This document shows, one piece after another, positions 42,078 through 50,746 of a DNA stretch of 64,000 bases (position 1 is its first letter; each line of letters begins with the position of its first letter). The stretch comes from CAWDAQ01 sp963800325. GTDB taxonomy: Bacteria > Actinomycetota > Actinomycetes > Actinomycetales > Dermatophilaceae. Under the pieces are notes generated by a model that did no database searches, had not been told where the DNA came from, and saw nothing but the letters and a program-made list of their open reading frames with translations. A program made the position numbers and the translations under genes. Where the stretch lies: the NCBI GenBank assembly GCA_963800325.1, contig CAWDAQ010000005.1:372001-436000 (forward strand), written 5' to 3'.

Positions 42078-43378
42078 AGCCCTACGTCGTCATCTCCGGT
42101 GAGATGCAGCCCGTGGACGTCGTCGTCCTCGGCGCGAACCTCCGGCAGGGGATGACCGCCCTGCGCAGCCTGGCCGGCGCCGGCCTCCGGGTCGCGATGG
42201 CCGACCGGGTCAGCGAGGGACGGGTCCCCTCCTACGCCTCACGGTGGTGCCGCGTGGGCGTCGGCCTGCCCGACGAGCGGCTGAACCCGGAGGCGTTCAC
42301 GGACGCGCTCTTCGCGCTGCTCGAGGACTCCGAGGCCCGCGTGCTCCTGCCGGTCGGGGACTCCGCCCTCGAGCAGCTGAGCGCGCGGCGCGCCGAGCTG
42401 GAGAAGCGCAGCGTGCTCGCCCTCCCGCGCGAACCGGGGCTGACCACGCTCGACGACAAGGGCGCCACCCTCGCCCTCGCCGGCTCCCTCGGCATCGCCG
42501 TGCCGGAGGGCCTCACCCTCACCGACGTCTCGGAGGTGCCCGGCGCCGCCCGCGCCGTGGGGTTCCCGGCCGTCGTCAAGCCCGCCGAGTCCTGGCCGCG
42601 GGGCCGGACCTCGGAGGACGGGGTCCGGCTCTACTGCCACGCCGCCAGCGACGTCGCCGAGCTCGAGCGCGAGGTCGCCGCGATGCTCGCGGCGGGTGGG
42701 CGCCCCATCGTCCAGCCGTGGCTTCCGGGACGCCGGGAGGCGGTCAGCCTGCTCGTCGCCGACGGGGTGGTCCGGGCCCGGTTCGCTCAGGTCGCCCACC
42801 GGATGATGCCCCCGCTCGGCGGCTCGTCGGTGTACCGCGAGAGCATCTGGCCGCCGGCGGACGCCACCGAGGCCGCGGAGGCGCTCGTCCTCGCCGCGGG
42901 CCTCGAGGGGTACGCCGAGGTCGAGTTCCGTCGGGACGTCGCCGGGCGTCCGGTGCTCATGGAGGTCAACCCGCGGCTGTCGGCGTCGGTGGAGATCGCG
43001 GTCCGGGCGGGTGTGGACTTCCCGCTGCTCGCCGTCCAGCACGCGCTCGGCGAGCCGCTGCCCTCCCCGCACGGCTACCGTCGCGGGCTGCGGATGCGGT
43101 GGCTCGGCGGCGACCTGCAGTGGCTCTACCACGTCACCAGGAGCCAGGGGCAGCCCGACGTGCCGCGCTCGGCGTCCGCGGTCGGCGAGGTCGTCCGCTC
43201 GACCTTCCGGTCCGCGCAGTACGACTACGCCGACTGGCACGATCCCCGACCCGCGCTCGTCGCGTCCCGCCGGCTCGCCCACGAGGTCGGCGAGGTCGCG
43301 CGGGCCCGGCGCGAGTCGCGCCGGGCGGCCCGGCGCGAGAGTGCCCCCGCCGTGAACGGCTCGCGCCCGCGCCACTGA
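42074..43378 (+). CDS. ATP-grasp ligase
   Basis: 434 residues. The N-terminal Rossmann-like preATP-grasp domain begins VDVVVLGANLRQGMTALRSL. The ATP-grasp core includes FPAVVKPAESW (about 164-174) and the metal-binding end VLMEVNPRLSASVEI near 293-307. ATP-grasp enzymes join a carboxylate to an amine through an acyl-phosphate. Coupled to a deacetylase that would free an amine, it may acylate an amino sugar with an amino acid or other acid. The C-terminal 100 residues are a unique Arg-rich extension. The start GTG overlaps the PIG-L stop. Confidence 0.88.
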   Translation: MKPYVVISGEMQPVDVVVLGANLRQGMTALRSLAGAGLRVAMADRVSEGRVPSYASRWCRVGVGLPDERLNPEAFTDALFALLEDSEARVLLPVGDSALEQLSARRAELEKRSVLALPREPGLTTLDDKGATLALAGSLGIAVPEGLTLTDVSEVPGAARAVGFPAVVKPAESWPRGRTSEDGVRLYCHAASDVAELEREVAAMLAAGGRPIVQPWLPGRREAVSLLVADGVVRARFAQVAHRMMPPLGGSSVYRESIWPPADATEAAEALVLAAGLEGYAEVEFRRDVAGRPVLMEVNPRLSASVEIAVRAGVDFPLLAVQHALGEPLPSPHGYRRGLRMRWLGGDLQWLYHVTRSQGQPDVPRSASAVGEVVRSTFRSAQYDYADWHDPRPALVASRRLAHEVGEVARARRESRRAARRESAPAVNGSRPRH

Positions 43379-43477
43379 GGACCCGCCACCTTCCCCTGCC
43401 TTGCCGTCGGCCGTGCCGGCGGAGGGGCCGGGGAGCGCCGGGCGGAGGACGAAGTTCCCAAGCGGCCTAATACGCCT

Positions 43478-43500
43478 CTAAGTCCCTAAAAAGGACATAG
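43478..43500. promoter_or_regulatory. AT-rich inverted repeat upstream of the GT4 gene
   Basis: CTAAGTCC-ctaaaaa-GGACATAG, an 8-bp inverted repeat with one mismatch, lies 153 bases before the GT4 ATG in a 274-base non-coding stretch. Its core (TGTCC next to five T/A bases) resembles the repeat at 41115-41135. It may be an operator shared by the two glycan transcripts. The rest of 43379-43652 holds no gene. Confidence 0.4.
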
Positions 43501-43652
43501 GCGCCCACGCTACCCCAGTTTCGTGGAACTCGCCACCCCGCACCTCGCGCTCTGGTTTCGTCGATGACGTAGCTCAGTCCGGAGCCGCGCGCGGGGGCCT
43601 GCAGACGACCCTTCCCTCCGCGCGGCCCTCCGCCCGAGGTCAGGAGCCCACC

Positions 43653-44834
43653 ATGAAGATCCTCGTCGTCACCTCCGAGGCGCCCCCTATCGTCTCCGGG
43701 ATCTCCCGGTGCGTCGGGGAGCTCGCCGAGGGGCTGCAGCGCCGAGGACACGAGGTCGACGTCATCTCCTCGACCCAGATCCCCCGGATCAAGCTCGACG
43801 AGTACCGGTTCAGCGCGATGGTGGCGTACTGGCCGCGGATCGCCCGCAGCTTCGCCGAGTACGACCTGATCAACCTCCACGGTCCGGTCCCGACGCTGAG
43901 CGACGTCTTCCTCCTCCTGTCGCGGCTGTTCAAGCGCGGCTCGTGCCCGCCGATCGTCTACACCCACCACTGCGCCATCGAGATCGAGGGCCTCGAGCAG
44001 GCCTGCCGGGTGTACAACACCATCCACATCAAGCTCGCCTCGCTCGCCACGGCCGTCGTCGCGAGCTCGACGTGGTACGCCCAGCCCCTGCGGCGCCTCG
44101 ACCGCCGTGTCGAGGTCATCCCGTGGGGCGTGGACCCTTCCGCCGCCCCGGCCGCGGTCAAGGAGGACGGGCCGCTGAAGGTCCTCTTCGTCGGGCAGAT
44201 GCGCCCCTACAAGGGCGTCGAGGTCCTCCTCGAGGCGACCGCCAACCTCCCCGGCGTCGAGCTCGCCCTCGTCGGCAGCGGGGCGCACCTGCGCGACTAC
44301 CAGGAGGCGGCCCGGCAGCGTCAGGCGTCCAACGTGAAGTTCCTCGGCCGGCTGCCGGACGACATGCTCCGGGCGGAGTACGCGAGCAGCGACGTCATCG
44401 TGCTGCCGTCGACCACCCACGCGGAGGCCTTCGGCCTCGTCGTCCTCGAGGGCATGGCGAGCGAGTGCGTCCCGGTCGTGTCCAGCCTGCCCGGCGTTCG
44501 CGACCTGCCGACGAGCGAGTCCGGTCACGTCGTCCCGTGCGGTGACCCGTTCGAGCTCCGCCGCACCCTCCAGGGCCTGGCCGGCGACCGCGACCGGCTG
44601 CGCCGCATGCAGACCGCGGCCCGCAAGCGGGCCGAGCAGCTGAGCTGGGACCGGTGCGTCGACGAGTACGAGGAGCTGTTCGAGGCCGTCCTCGCACCCC
44701 AGTCCCAGCCCGCGCCGGCCCCCGTGTTCGCGCCGGCGGCCCGGCCGGTCCCGAGCGGGCGCGTGCCCGGCCGGGCCGCCCTGGCCGAGCAGTCGGTCGC
44801 CGTGGCCCCGGAGACGGCGGTCGACACCCGGTGA
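43653..44834 (+). CDS. Glycosyltransferase family 4 (GT-B)
   Basis: 393 residues. The N-terminal GT-B domain starts MKILVVTSEAPPIVSGISR, the usual start of GT4 enzymes. The donor-binding half begins VLFVGQMRPYKGVEVLLEA near 176, with the EAFGLVVLEGMA motif near 257. The donor would be a nucleotide sugar, transferring to a lipid-linked or growing glycan at the inner membrane. The last 45 residues are a Pro/Ala-rich tail. AGGAG nine bases upstream serves the ATG. It overlaps the flippase gene by GTGA. Confidence 0.92.
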   Translation: MKILVVTSEAPPIVSGISRCVGELAEGLQRRGHEVDVISSTQIPRIKLDEYRFSAMVAYWPRIARSFAEYDLINLHGPVPTLSDVFLLLSRLFKRGSCPPIVYTHHCAIEIEGLEQACRVYNTIHIKLASLATAVVASSTWYAQPLRRLDRRVEVIPWGVDPSAAPAAVKEDGPLKVLFVGQMRPYKGVEVLLEATANLPGVELALVGSGAHLRDYQEAARQRQASNVKFLGRLPDDMLRAEYASSDVIVLPSTTHAEAFGLVVLEGMASECVPVVSSLPGVRDLPTSESGHVVPCGDPFELRRTLQGLAGDRDRLRRMQTAARKRAEQLSWDRCVDEYEELFEAVLAPQSQPAPAPVFAPAARPVPSGRVPGRAALAEQSVAVAPETAVDTR

Positions 44835-46498
44835 CGACCCGACCCCTCTCGGGGCGGGTCGCCGTGCCCCGGCTCGCCGCCCGCGCCGACCGCTACGACG
44901 GCAGGCACCGCGCCGGCCGCGCTCCCTCCCGGCTCCGGCTCCTGGCCCGCCGCGCCCCGCGGGAGCAGAGCGCCGGCGCCGGCAGCGCCATCCTCGTCAC
45001 CCGGTTCTTCGTCACCTCGGTGCTCAACTACGCCTTCGGCGTGGCGCTGGCCTGGTTCATGGTCGCCGACGACTTCGCGACCGTCAGCGTGCTGCAGAAC
45101 ATCCTCCTGCTCGCCGCCCTCGTCCTCAGCGCCGGGTTCCCGTGGGTGCTCGCCCGGGGCGAGGCCGCGGCCTCCCGGGGCCGGGGCGACCACGACGACT
45201 ACCCTGCGGTCTTCCGCGGGGCGGTGCGGGGCAACCTCGTGCTCGCCACCCTGCTCGGCGCGGGCCTGCTCGGGCTGCAGGTCGCCGGCGTCGGCCTGAT
45301 CCCGTCCGCGTCGCCGGTGCTCCTGCTCGCCGTGGCGCTGATGTTCCCCGTGACGGGGCTCGTCACCGCCTACGGCGCGGCGCTGCAGGGGCTGCGCCGG
45401 TTCGCCGCGGACGGGATGGTCCAGACCCTCGAGATCGCCGTCAAGATCGTCGTCGCCCTCGGTCTGATCTGGATGCTCGACCTCGGCGCGACCGGAGTCG
45501 CCCTGGGGTTCCTCGCGGGGGCGGCGTGGGCGGCGTGGTACGCCCGCCACGCCCTGCGCGACCGGCTGCCCGGACGCGGCCCCTCGGCGACCTACCGGAC
45601 CTTCCGCCTCGCCATGCCGATGTGGGTCTCGACGTCCTCCTTCGGGCTGCTCGCGACGATCGACGTCATCGCGCTCGGCCTCTCCAGCCAGTGGGACCTG
45701 CCGCTGAAGGCGATCGCGGCCTACCAGGTGGCTGCGATCATCGGCCGGGCGATGTTCTTCGTCGCGGAGGCCTTCATCGACGCGACCTTCCCGTTCATGG
45801 CGGCCGAGGAGTCCCTGCGGGCCTCCCACCGGTGGTTCGCCGGGGCGCTCCGGTGCATCCCCCTGCTCGTCATCCCCACCCAGGTCGCCCTCCTCGTCGC
45901 CCCCGAACCACTGATCACGCTGATGTTCCCGCAGGGGTACGCCGACGTGGCCGGCCTGGTCCGCATCATCGACGTCGGGACCCTCGGCCTGATCCTCACC
46001 GCGTGGTTCAACAAGGCGCTGTTCGCCCAGGGCCGTGGTGGCGTGGGCGCCCGGATCGTGCCCGTCGGCGCGGCCCTGGAGATCGTCGCCCTCGCAGTGC
46101 TCGTCCCGCTGTGGGGCGCGACGGGCGCGGCGGTGGCGTTCGCCGTCGGCAGCTGGTCGGCCGCGCTGCCGCTGATGTGGTCCTACAGCCGCTTCCACCG
46201 GCTCCCCGGCGTGCCGGCCTCGCGGGTCATCCGGCACGCCACCGCCGTGCTCGCGACGATCCCGGTCCTCGCGCTCACGTTCGTGGCTCCGCACCTCCTC
46301 GGCCTGGCCCTGCTCGCCCTCGCCCTCGTCACCCACCTGCTCGTCGCCCGGGCGGTGGGCGTGGTCGGGCCGCAGGACGTCGAGCGGGTCCGGTCCGCCC
46401 TCGACCGGGTACCCGTGCTGCGCCGGTTCGTCCGGCGCGGTGCCCCCGCCACCTCCTCCCAGCCCCCCCGCGAGCGCGACGGGGTGAGCCGGTCGTGA
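44831..46498 (+). CDS. Polysaccharide flippase-like (MOP superfamily) membrane protein
   Basis: 555 residues with about 12 to 14 predicted helices after an Arg-rich 50-residue N-terminal tail. Hydrophobic segments such as VTRFFVTSVLNYAFGVALAW and the paired repeats of MOP (Wzx/MurJ-like) exporters are visible. It would move a lipid-linked glycan across the membrane. Its stop overlaps the start of a truncated GNAT copy, so the original downstream neighbour was probably a full GNAT gene. Substrate is inferred from the locus only. Confidence 0.87.
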   Translation: MTTRPLSGRVAVPRLAARADRYDGRHRAGRAPSRLRLLARRAPREQSAGAGSAILVTRFFVTSVLNYAFGVALAWFMVADDFATVSVLQNILLLAALVLSAGFPWVLARGEAAASRGRGDHDDYPAVFRGAVRGNLVLATLLGAGLLGLQVAGVGLIPSASPVLLLAVALMFPVTGLVTAYGAALQGLRRFAADGMVQTLEIAVKIVVALGLIWMLDLGATGVALGFLAGAAWAAWYARHALRDRLPGRGPSATYRTFRLAMPMWVSTSSFGLLATIDVIALGLSSQWDLPLKAIAAYQVAAIIGRAMFFVAEAFIDATFPFMAAEESLRASHRWFAGALRCIPLLVIPTQVALLVAPEPLITLMFPQGYADVAGLVRIIDVGTLGLILTAWFNKALFAQGRGGVGARIVPVGAALEIVALAVLVPLWGATGAAVAFAVGSWSAALPLMWSYSRFHRLPGVPASRVIRHATAVLATIPVLALTFVAPHLLGLALLALALVTHLLVARAVGVVGPQDVERVRSALDRVPVLRRFVRRGAPATSSQPPRERDGVSRS

Positions 46499-46710
46499 GC
46501 CCGCTCTCCCTCGCGGCGCCGGTCTCACCGGTACCGCGCCCGCTGTGGCGCGCCGTCCTCGCCGCTGACCCCACCCAGACCCCGGAGTGGCTCGACGCCC
46601 TGTGCCGCCACACCCGGGTGCGCAGACACCTGACGACCGACCACACCCGACGACCGAGACCCGATGCCCACACCCGACCACACCCCAGCCGCACGCGACC
46701 TCGGAGGTAA
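46495..46710 (+). pseudogene. Truncated 5' copy of the GNAT/FemAB-like gene
   Basis: 71 codons from a GTG that overlaps the flippase stop to a TAA. The first 36 or so residues (LWRAVLAADPTQTPEWLDAL...) match the start of the next two genes: WRAVLAADP-(x)-PEWLDA-CRHT is shared, with a four-residue gap, and 20 bases of DNA are identical to the neighbouring copy. After VRRHL the sequence turns into a His/Arg/Thr/Pro-rich tail. The remaining 300 residues of the family are missing. It is read as a duplicated and broken gene, possibly still translated. Confidence 0.75.
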
Positions 46711-46713
46711 GAC

Positions 46714-47865
46714 GTGGACCCCAGCCCACCCAACCCGACCGTGGACGCCGCCACCCCGGCCCCGGCTCCGGCACCGATGAGGCCGCCCCGGCCGCAGGAC
46801 CGGGGTGGGCGCGTCGTCTCGCCGGCCCCCCGGGACGTCTGGCGCGCCGTCCTCGCCGCCGACCCCGACGCCGTCGCGACCCAGGCCCCGGAGTGGCTCG
46901 ACGCGGTCTGCCGCCACACCGGCACGGTCGACGCGAGCCGGCTCTACGAGACCCCGGGCGGGCGACGCGTCGTCGTCCCGCTCGTCTCCCGGCGGGTGGC
47001 GGGAGCCACGCTGAGCCAGGAGTCGTTCTCCCACGGCTGGGGCTACGGCGGCGCCCTCGTCGAGGGCGGCGGACTGCGTGCCACCGAGGCCGCCCACGTC
47101 CTCGCGGACCTCGGCGCCCACCCGCGGCTGCGCACGACGATCACCCCGGCGCCCGGCGTCGACGGCCCGTGGGACCTCGCCGCCGGCGGCGAGACCCACC
47201 GCATCACCTCCCACTCCCAGGTCGTCGACCTCAGCGTCGGCCTCGCGGAGGTCACCAAGGGCTTCAAGAGGGGGGTCCGCTACTCGGTCCGCAAGGCCGA
47301 GCGCCTCGGGGTCGAGGTCCACGCCGACACCACCGGGGCCCACCTGGCCGACTTCGCGCGGCTCTACGACGAGGCGGTCGGGCGGTGGGCCGAGCAGAAG
47401 GGCCAGCCGCCGAGGCTGATGCGGATGGTCGAGCGGTGGCGCGACCGCCCCGGTCAGGCCGCCGCCGCCGTGGCGGCCCTCGGCGACCGGTGCGTGGTGT
47501 GGGTGGCCAGCCGGCACGGGGAGCCCGTCGAGATCGCCCTCATGCTCTACCAGGGCCGGACCGCCCACGGCTGGCTCGCCGTCAACGACCGCCGGCTCGT
47601 CCGGGAGACCCGAGGGAGCGCGCTGCTGAAGGCCGTCGCCATCGAGGACGCGTGCCGGCGGGGGGTCGAGGACTTCCTCCTCGGTGAGTCCGACCCGGGC
47701 AGCCCGGTCGAGAGCTTCAAGCTCCAGTTCGGGGCGGAGACCGTCACCCACCACGCCTACCGGCTCGAGACGCTGCCCTTCACCCCGGTCGCGGCCCGGG
47801 TGCGCGCGGCCGCCGAGGGGGCGCTGAGCAGGCGGTCGGCGGCCGCCGGGGCGGAGCAGCCCTGA
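46714..47865 (+). CDS. FemAB/GNAT-like acyltransferase, glycan locus copy 1
   Basis: 383 residues, of which the first 35 are a Pro/Ala-rich extension. The rest is a double GNAT fold related to Acetyltransf_6/FemAB (peptidoglycan or polysaccharide N-acyltransferases). Signatures include GFKRGVRYSVRKAERLGV (about 182) in the first half and HGWLAVNDRRL with GESDPGSPVESFKLQFG (about 324) in the second. It probably acylates an amino sugar or transfers an amino acid. GTG 46714 has GGAGGTAAGAC upstream. Most of the sequence aligns with the following gene at 48051. Confidence 0.85.
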   Translation: MDPSPPNPTVDAATPAPAPAPMRPPRPQDRGGRVVSPAPRDVWRAVLAADPDAVATQAPEWLDAVCRHTGTVDASRLYETPGGRRVVVPLVSRRVAGATLSQESFSHGWGYGGALVEGGGLRATEAAHVLADLGAHPRLRTTITPAPGVDGPWDLAAGGETHRITSHSQVVDLSVGLAEVTKGFKRGVRYSVRKAERLGVEVHADTTGAHLADFARLYDEAVGRWAEQKGQPPRLMRMVERWRDRPGQAAAAVAALGDRCVVWVASRHGEPVEIALMLYQGRTAHGWLAVNDRRLVRETRGSALLKAVAIEDACRRGVEDFLLGESDPGSPVESFKLQFGAETVTHHAYRLETLPFTPVAARVRAAAEGALSRRSAAAGAEQP

Positions 47866-47950
47866 GGCTCCTGACCCACCCCGCCACCCGCGACCGAGAA
47901 GATCGACCGGGTTCCCCGAACCTGCCGTGCGGGGCCTCGCACCTGCCTAC

Positions 47951-47971
47951 TGTTGTCCCTACCGGGCAACA
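47951..47971. promoter_or_regulatory. Hairpin TGTTG/CAACA in the gap between GNAT copies
   Basis: An 8-bp stem with one bulged base (TGTTGtCCCtaccGGGCAACA) lies mid-way in the 185-base gap between the two GNAT genes. It may be a weak terminator or a regulator site; no gene is present in this gap. Confidence 0.3.
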
Positions 47972-48050
47972 CGGGGGGCAGCGGCCACCACGTGCCGCCC
48001 ACGGGGCCGCACACCCGACCTGTCGTCAGCCCGGAACGAAGGAGTGACAG

Positions 48051-49130
48051 TTGTCCCGATCGACGACACCCGTGAGCGTGCTGGCCCCGGCGCCCCGGGA
48101 CGAGTGGCGCGAGATCCTCGCGGCCGATCCCGACGCGGTCGCCAGCCAGAGCCCGGAGTGGCTCGACGCGCTCTGCCGGCGCACCGGGATGGTCGACGCG
48201 ACCCGGCTCTACCTCGTCCCCGGCGGACGCCGGATCGTCGTCCCGCTCGTGGCCCGCCGCGTCGCCGGAGTGTCGCTGACGGCCGAGTCGATGCCCTACG
48301 GCTGGGGCTACGGCGGAGCCCTCGTCGAAGGGGGCGGGCTGCGGCGGGAGGAGGCCGCCCTCGTCCTCGGGGACCTCCACCGCCGCCACCGCGCCCGCAC
48401 GTGCATCGTGCCGTCCCCGACGACCGCCGTGATCTGGGGGGAGGCGGCCGGTGCGGCCGTGGGCCACGAGCGCCGGCACTGCGAGGTGATCGACACCGGC
48501 GCCGGGTTCGACGCGGTCTGGGCGGGCTACGGCTCCCGGCTGCGCCGGAACATCCGCCGGGCCGAGCGGGACGGGGTGGTCGTCGAGCGGAGCACCACGG
48601 GCGCCTTCGTGCCCGAGTTCACCCGCCTCTACGCCGAGTCCGTCGACCGCTGGGCCGAGCAGCGGGGCCAGCCGCTCACCCTCGCCCGGGCCCTCGCGCG
48701 GCGCCGGGACCGCCCCGGTCAGGCCGCCGCGGTCGCGGCCGCGCTCGGAGACCGGTGCGTCATGTGGCGGGCGAGCCGCCACGGCGAGGTGGTCGCCGTC
48801 CACGTCGTGCTCTACCAGGGCGGGACGGTCCACGGCTGGATGGGCGTCAACGACCACCGCCTCAACCGCGAGACGAACGGGAACATGCTCCTGCACTCCG
48901 CGGTGATCGAGGACGCCTGCGCCCGGGGCGCCCGGGCCGTGCTGCTCGGGGAGTCCGACCCCGGGAGCCCGGTCGAGGAGTTCAAGCTGCGGTTCGGGGC
49001 GTCGTGCATCGACTACGACACGCTGCGGATGGAGCCGGTTCCGATCACGGCAGCCGCCCACCGCGCCCGCTGGGCGGCCGAGACCGTCCTGCGGCACCGG
49101 TTCGAGACCCGAGAGCGAGAGTTCGCGTGA
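48051..49130 (+). CDS. FemAB/GNAT-like acyltransferase, glycan locus copy 2
   Basis: 359 residues, close paralogue of the previous gene without its Pro/Ala-rich extension. It keeps LRRNIRRAERDGV (about 163), HGWMGVNDHRLNRETNGN and GESDPGSPVEEFKLRFG (about 300). The start is TTG 48051, with AAGGAG six bases upstream, and the next usable start is an internal GTG. Paralogue divergence is mostly in the N-terminal half and the loop before LRRNIRRA, so the two copies may use different substrates. Its TGA overlaps the GTG of the next gene. Confidence 0.85.
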   Translation: MSRSTTPVSVLAPAPRDEWREILAADPDAVASQSPEWLDALCRRTGMVDATRLYLVPGGRRIVVPLVARRVAGVSLTAESMPYGWGYGGALVEGGGLRREEAALVLGDLHRRHRARTCIVPSPTTAVIWGEAAGAAVGHERRHCEVIDTGAGFDAVWAGYGSRLRRNIRRAERDGVVVERSTTGAFVPEFTRLYAESVDRWAEQRGQPLTLARALARRRDRPGQAAAVAAALGDRCVMWRASRHGEVVAVHVVLYQGGTVHGWMGVNDHRLNRETNGNMLLHSAVIEDACARGARAVLLGESDPGSPVEEFKLRFGASCIDYDTLRMEPVPITAAAHRARWAAETVLRHRFETREREFA

Positions 49131-50731
49131 GCCTGCACCAGGAGATCTTCGGGGCGACCGACGGCGCCCGGGCCGACGAGGCGGAGCCGGACGTCGGCGA
49201 CCGGCGCCCGGACCGCAGGCCCGGGCGCCACGTCGGTCGGCGCGGCGTCCCGGTGCTGGCGCTGCTCGCCGTCATCGTCGTCCTCGGCGGCGTCATGCGC
49301 TTCGTCGGCGTGCTCCGCGCCTACGACATCTACACCGACGAGTTCATCTACCGCGACGAGGGGCTGTCGGTCCTCGCCGGCCACATGCCTCCGCTCGAGC
49401 CGGGTGGCTCCCCGTTCCTCGTCCACCCGCCCGGGCTGTTCCTCATCGAGGCGCCGTGGCTGTGGGTCTTCGGCACCCCGGGGTCCCCCTTCCACCAGAT
49501 CGCCTCGCTGCGGGTGCTCCAGGGCTTCCTCGCCCTCGGCACCATCGTCCTGCTCTACCTCCTCGTCCGCCGGCTCGCCGGGCGCGTGCCCGGCCTCGTC
49601 GCCGCCGGGCTGTTCGCCGCCGACCCCTACGTCCTGCGCCAGAACGGCCGCATCCTGCAGGAGACCGCGGTCCTGCTCCTCGCGCTCGGCGGCTACCTCT
49701 GCGTGCTCGCCCTGATCCGGCGGCGGGGCTCCCCCCGGTCCTGGTGGATCCTCGTCGGCGCCGGCCTCCTGCTCGGCTGCTCGGTGCTGACCAAGGACCT
49801 CGCGGTCGCGGTGACGGTGGCCCCGCTCCTCGTCATGCTCGCCCTCGGCTGGGGGGCCGAGCGACGCGACCTCGCCGCCGTGCTCGGGATCTCCGCGGTG
49901 CCCTACGCGATCTACGCCGTGTGGGTGACGGCCGCCGGGTACGGCGGGCTGCTCTGGCAGTTCAAGGTCTCCGGGATCGAGCGGATGATCGGCCTCGACG
50001 TCTACACCGGGTACAACGTCGCGGGGGCGCCGTCCGTGGCGAGCACCCTGCGCGCCCAGCTGCTCGACTACGGCGTCAGCTACGCCCTCGTCGTCGTCGG
50101 CGTCCTCGGCGCGGTGTACCTGCTCTGGCGGCCCCGGGGTGACGGCGAGCGCTTCATGGCCCTGACCGCCCTCGGGGGCGCGGCCCTGGTCGGCTACGGC
50201 ACGCTGTTCAGCACCATCGAGGAGCACTTCCTCTACTACGTCGCGGTCCCGGGGATCGTCACCGCCGTCGTCGCGGTGACCCGGCTCGTGCGCGAGCGCC
50301 CGGCGTCCGGCGGCGCCCGGCGGGTGGCCGTGCTCGTCGTGGCGGCCGTGCTCGTCCTCGTCGCCGCGGTCGACACCGCCGCCTGGGTGCGCACCCGGAC
50401 CGTGCCCGACACCGGGCAGGAGCAGGCGGTGGCCTGGCTCGACGCGCACGTCCCCGACGGCACGACGGTCGCCGTCGTCGCCGACCAGACCCAGGAGGCC
50501 CTCGAGGGCACCGGGATCTCCGCGGTCGTCGTCGACGACCCCCGCGCCCTGGCCGAGCGGGACGTGACCTACCTCGTCGTGCTCGGCAAGCTGGTCGAGC
50601 AGCGCTACTCCGACCTCACCCCGGCGGAGCTGGACTGGGTCGAGGCGCGCAGCACGCCGGTCTTCCGGGTCGAGAGCCGCTCCTACGACACCGTGACGAT
50701 CCTGAGGTCGACGGCCCCCGCCCAGTGGTGA
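49127..50731 (+). CDS. GT-C membrane glycosyltransferase (PMT/ArnT-like)
   Basis: 534 residues. After a charged 45-residue N-terminus there are about 11 hydrophobic helices. An Asp-containing first periplasmic loop (YTDEFIYRDEGLSVLAG, with acidic residues typical of GT-C active sites) and LVHPPGLFLIEAPWLWVFG are typical of the PMT/ArnT family. Enzymes of this type move sugars from polyprenyl-phosphate donors outside the membrane. The last 100 residues are a soluble domain. It is coupled to the second GNAT gene and convergent with the glycosidase-like gene, 15 bases apart. Confidence 0.86.
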   Translation: MSLHQEIFGATDGARADEAEPDVGDRRPDRRPGRHVGRRGVPVLALLAVIVVLGGVMRFVGVLRAYDIYTDEFIYRDEGLSVLAGHMPPLEPGGSPFLVHPPGLFLIEAPWLWVFGTPGSPFHQIASLRVLQGFLALGTIVLLYLLVRRLAGRVPGLVAAGLFAADPYVLRQNGRILQETAVLLLALGGYLCVLALIRRRGSPRSWWILVGAGLLLGCSVLTKDLAVAVTVAPLLVMLALGWGAERRDLAAVLGISAVPYAIYAVWVTAAGYGGLLWQFKVSGIERMIGLDVYTGYNVAGAPSVASTLRAQLLDYGVSYALVVVGVLGAVYLLWRPRGDGERFMALTALGGAALVGYGTLFSTIEEHFLYYVAVPGIVTAVVAVTRLVRERPASGGARRVAVLVVAAVLVLVAAVDTAAWVRTRTVPDTGQEQAVAWLDAHVPDGTTVAVVADQTQEALEGTGISAVVVDDPRALAERDVTYLVVLGKLVEQRYSDLTPAELDWVEARSTPVFRVESRSYDTVTILRSTAPAQW

Positions 50732-50746
50732 CGACGCGGTGGCGAG

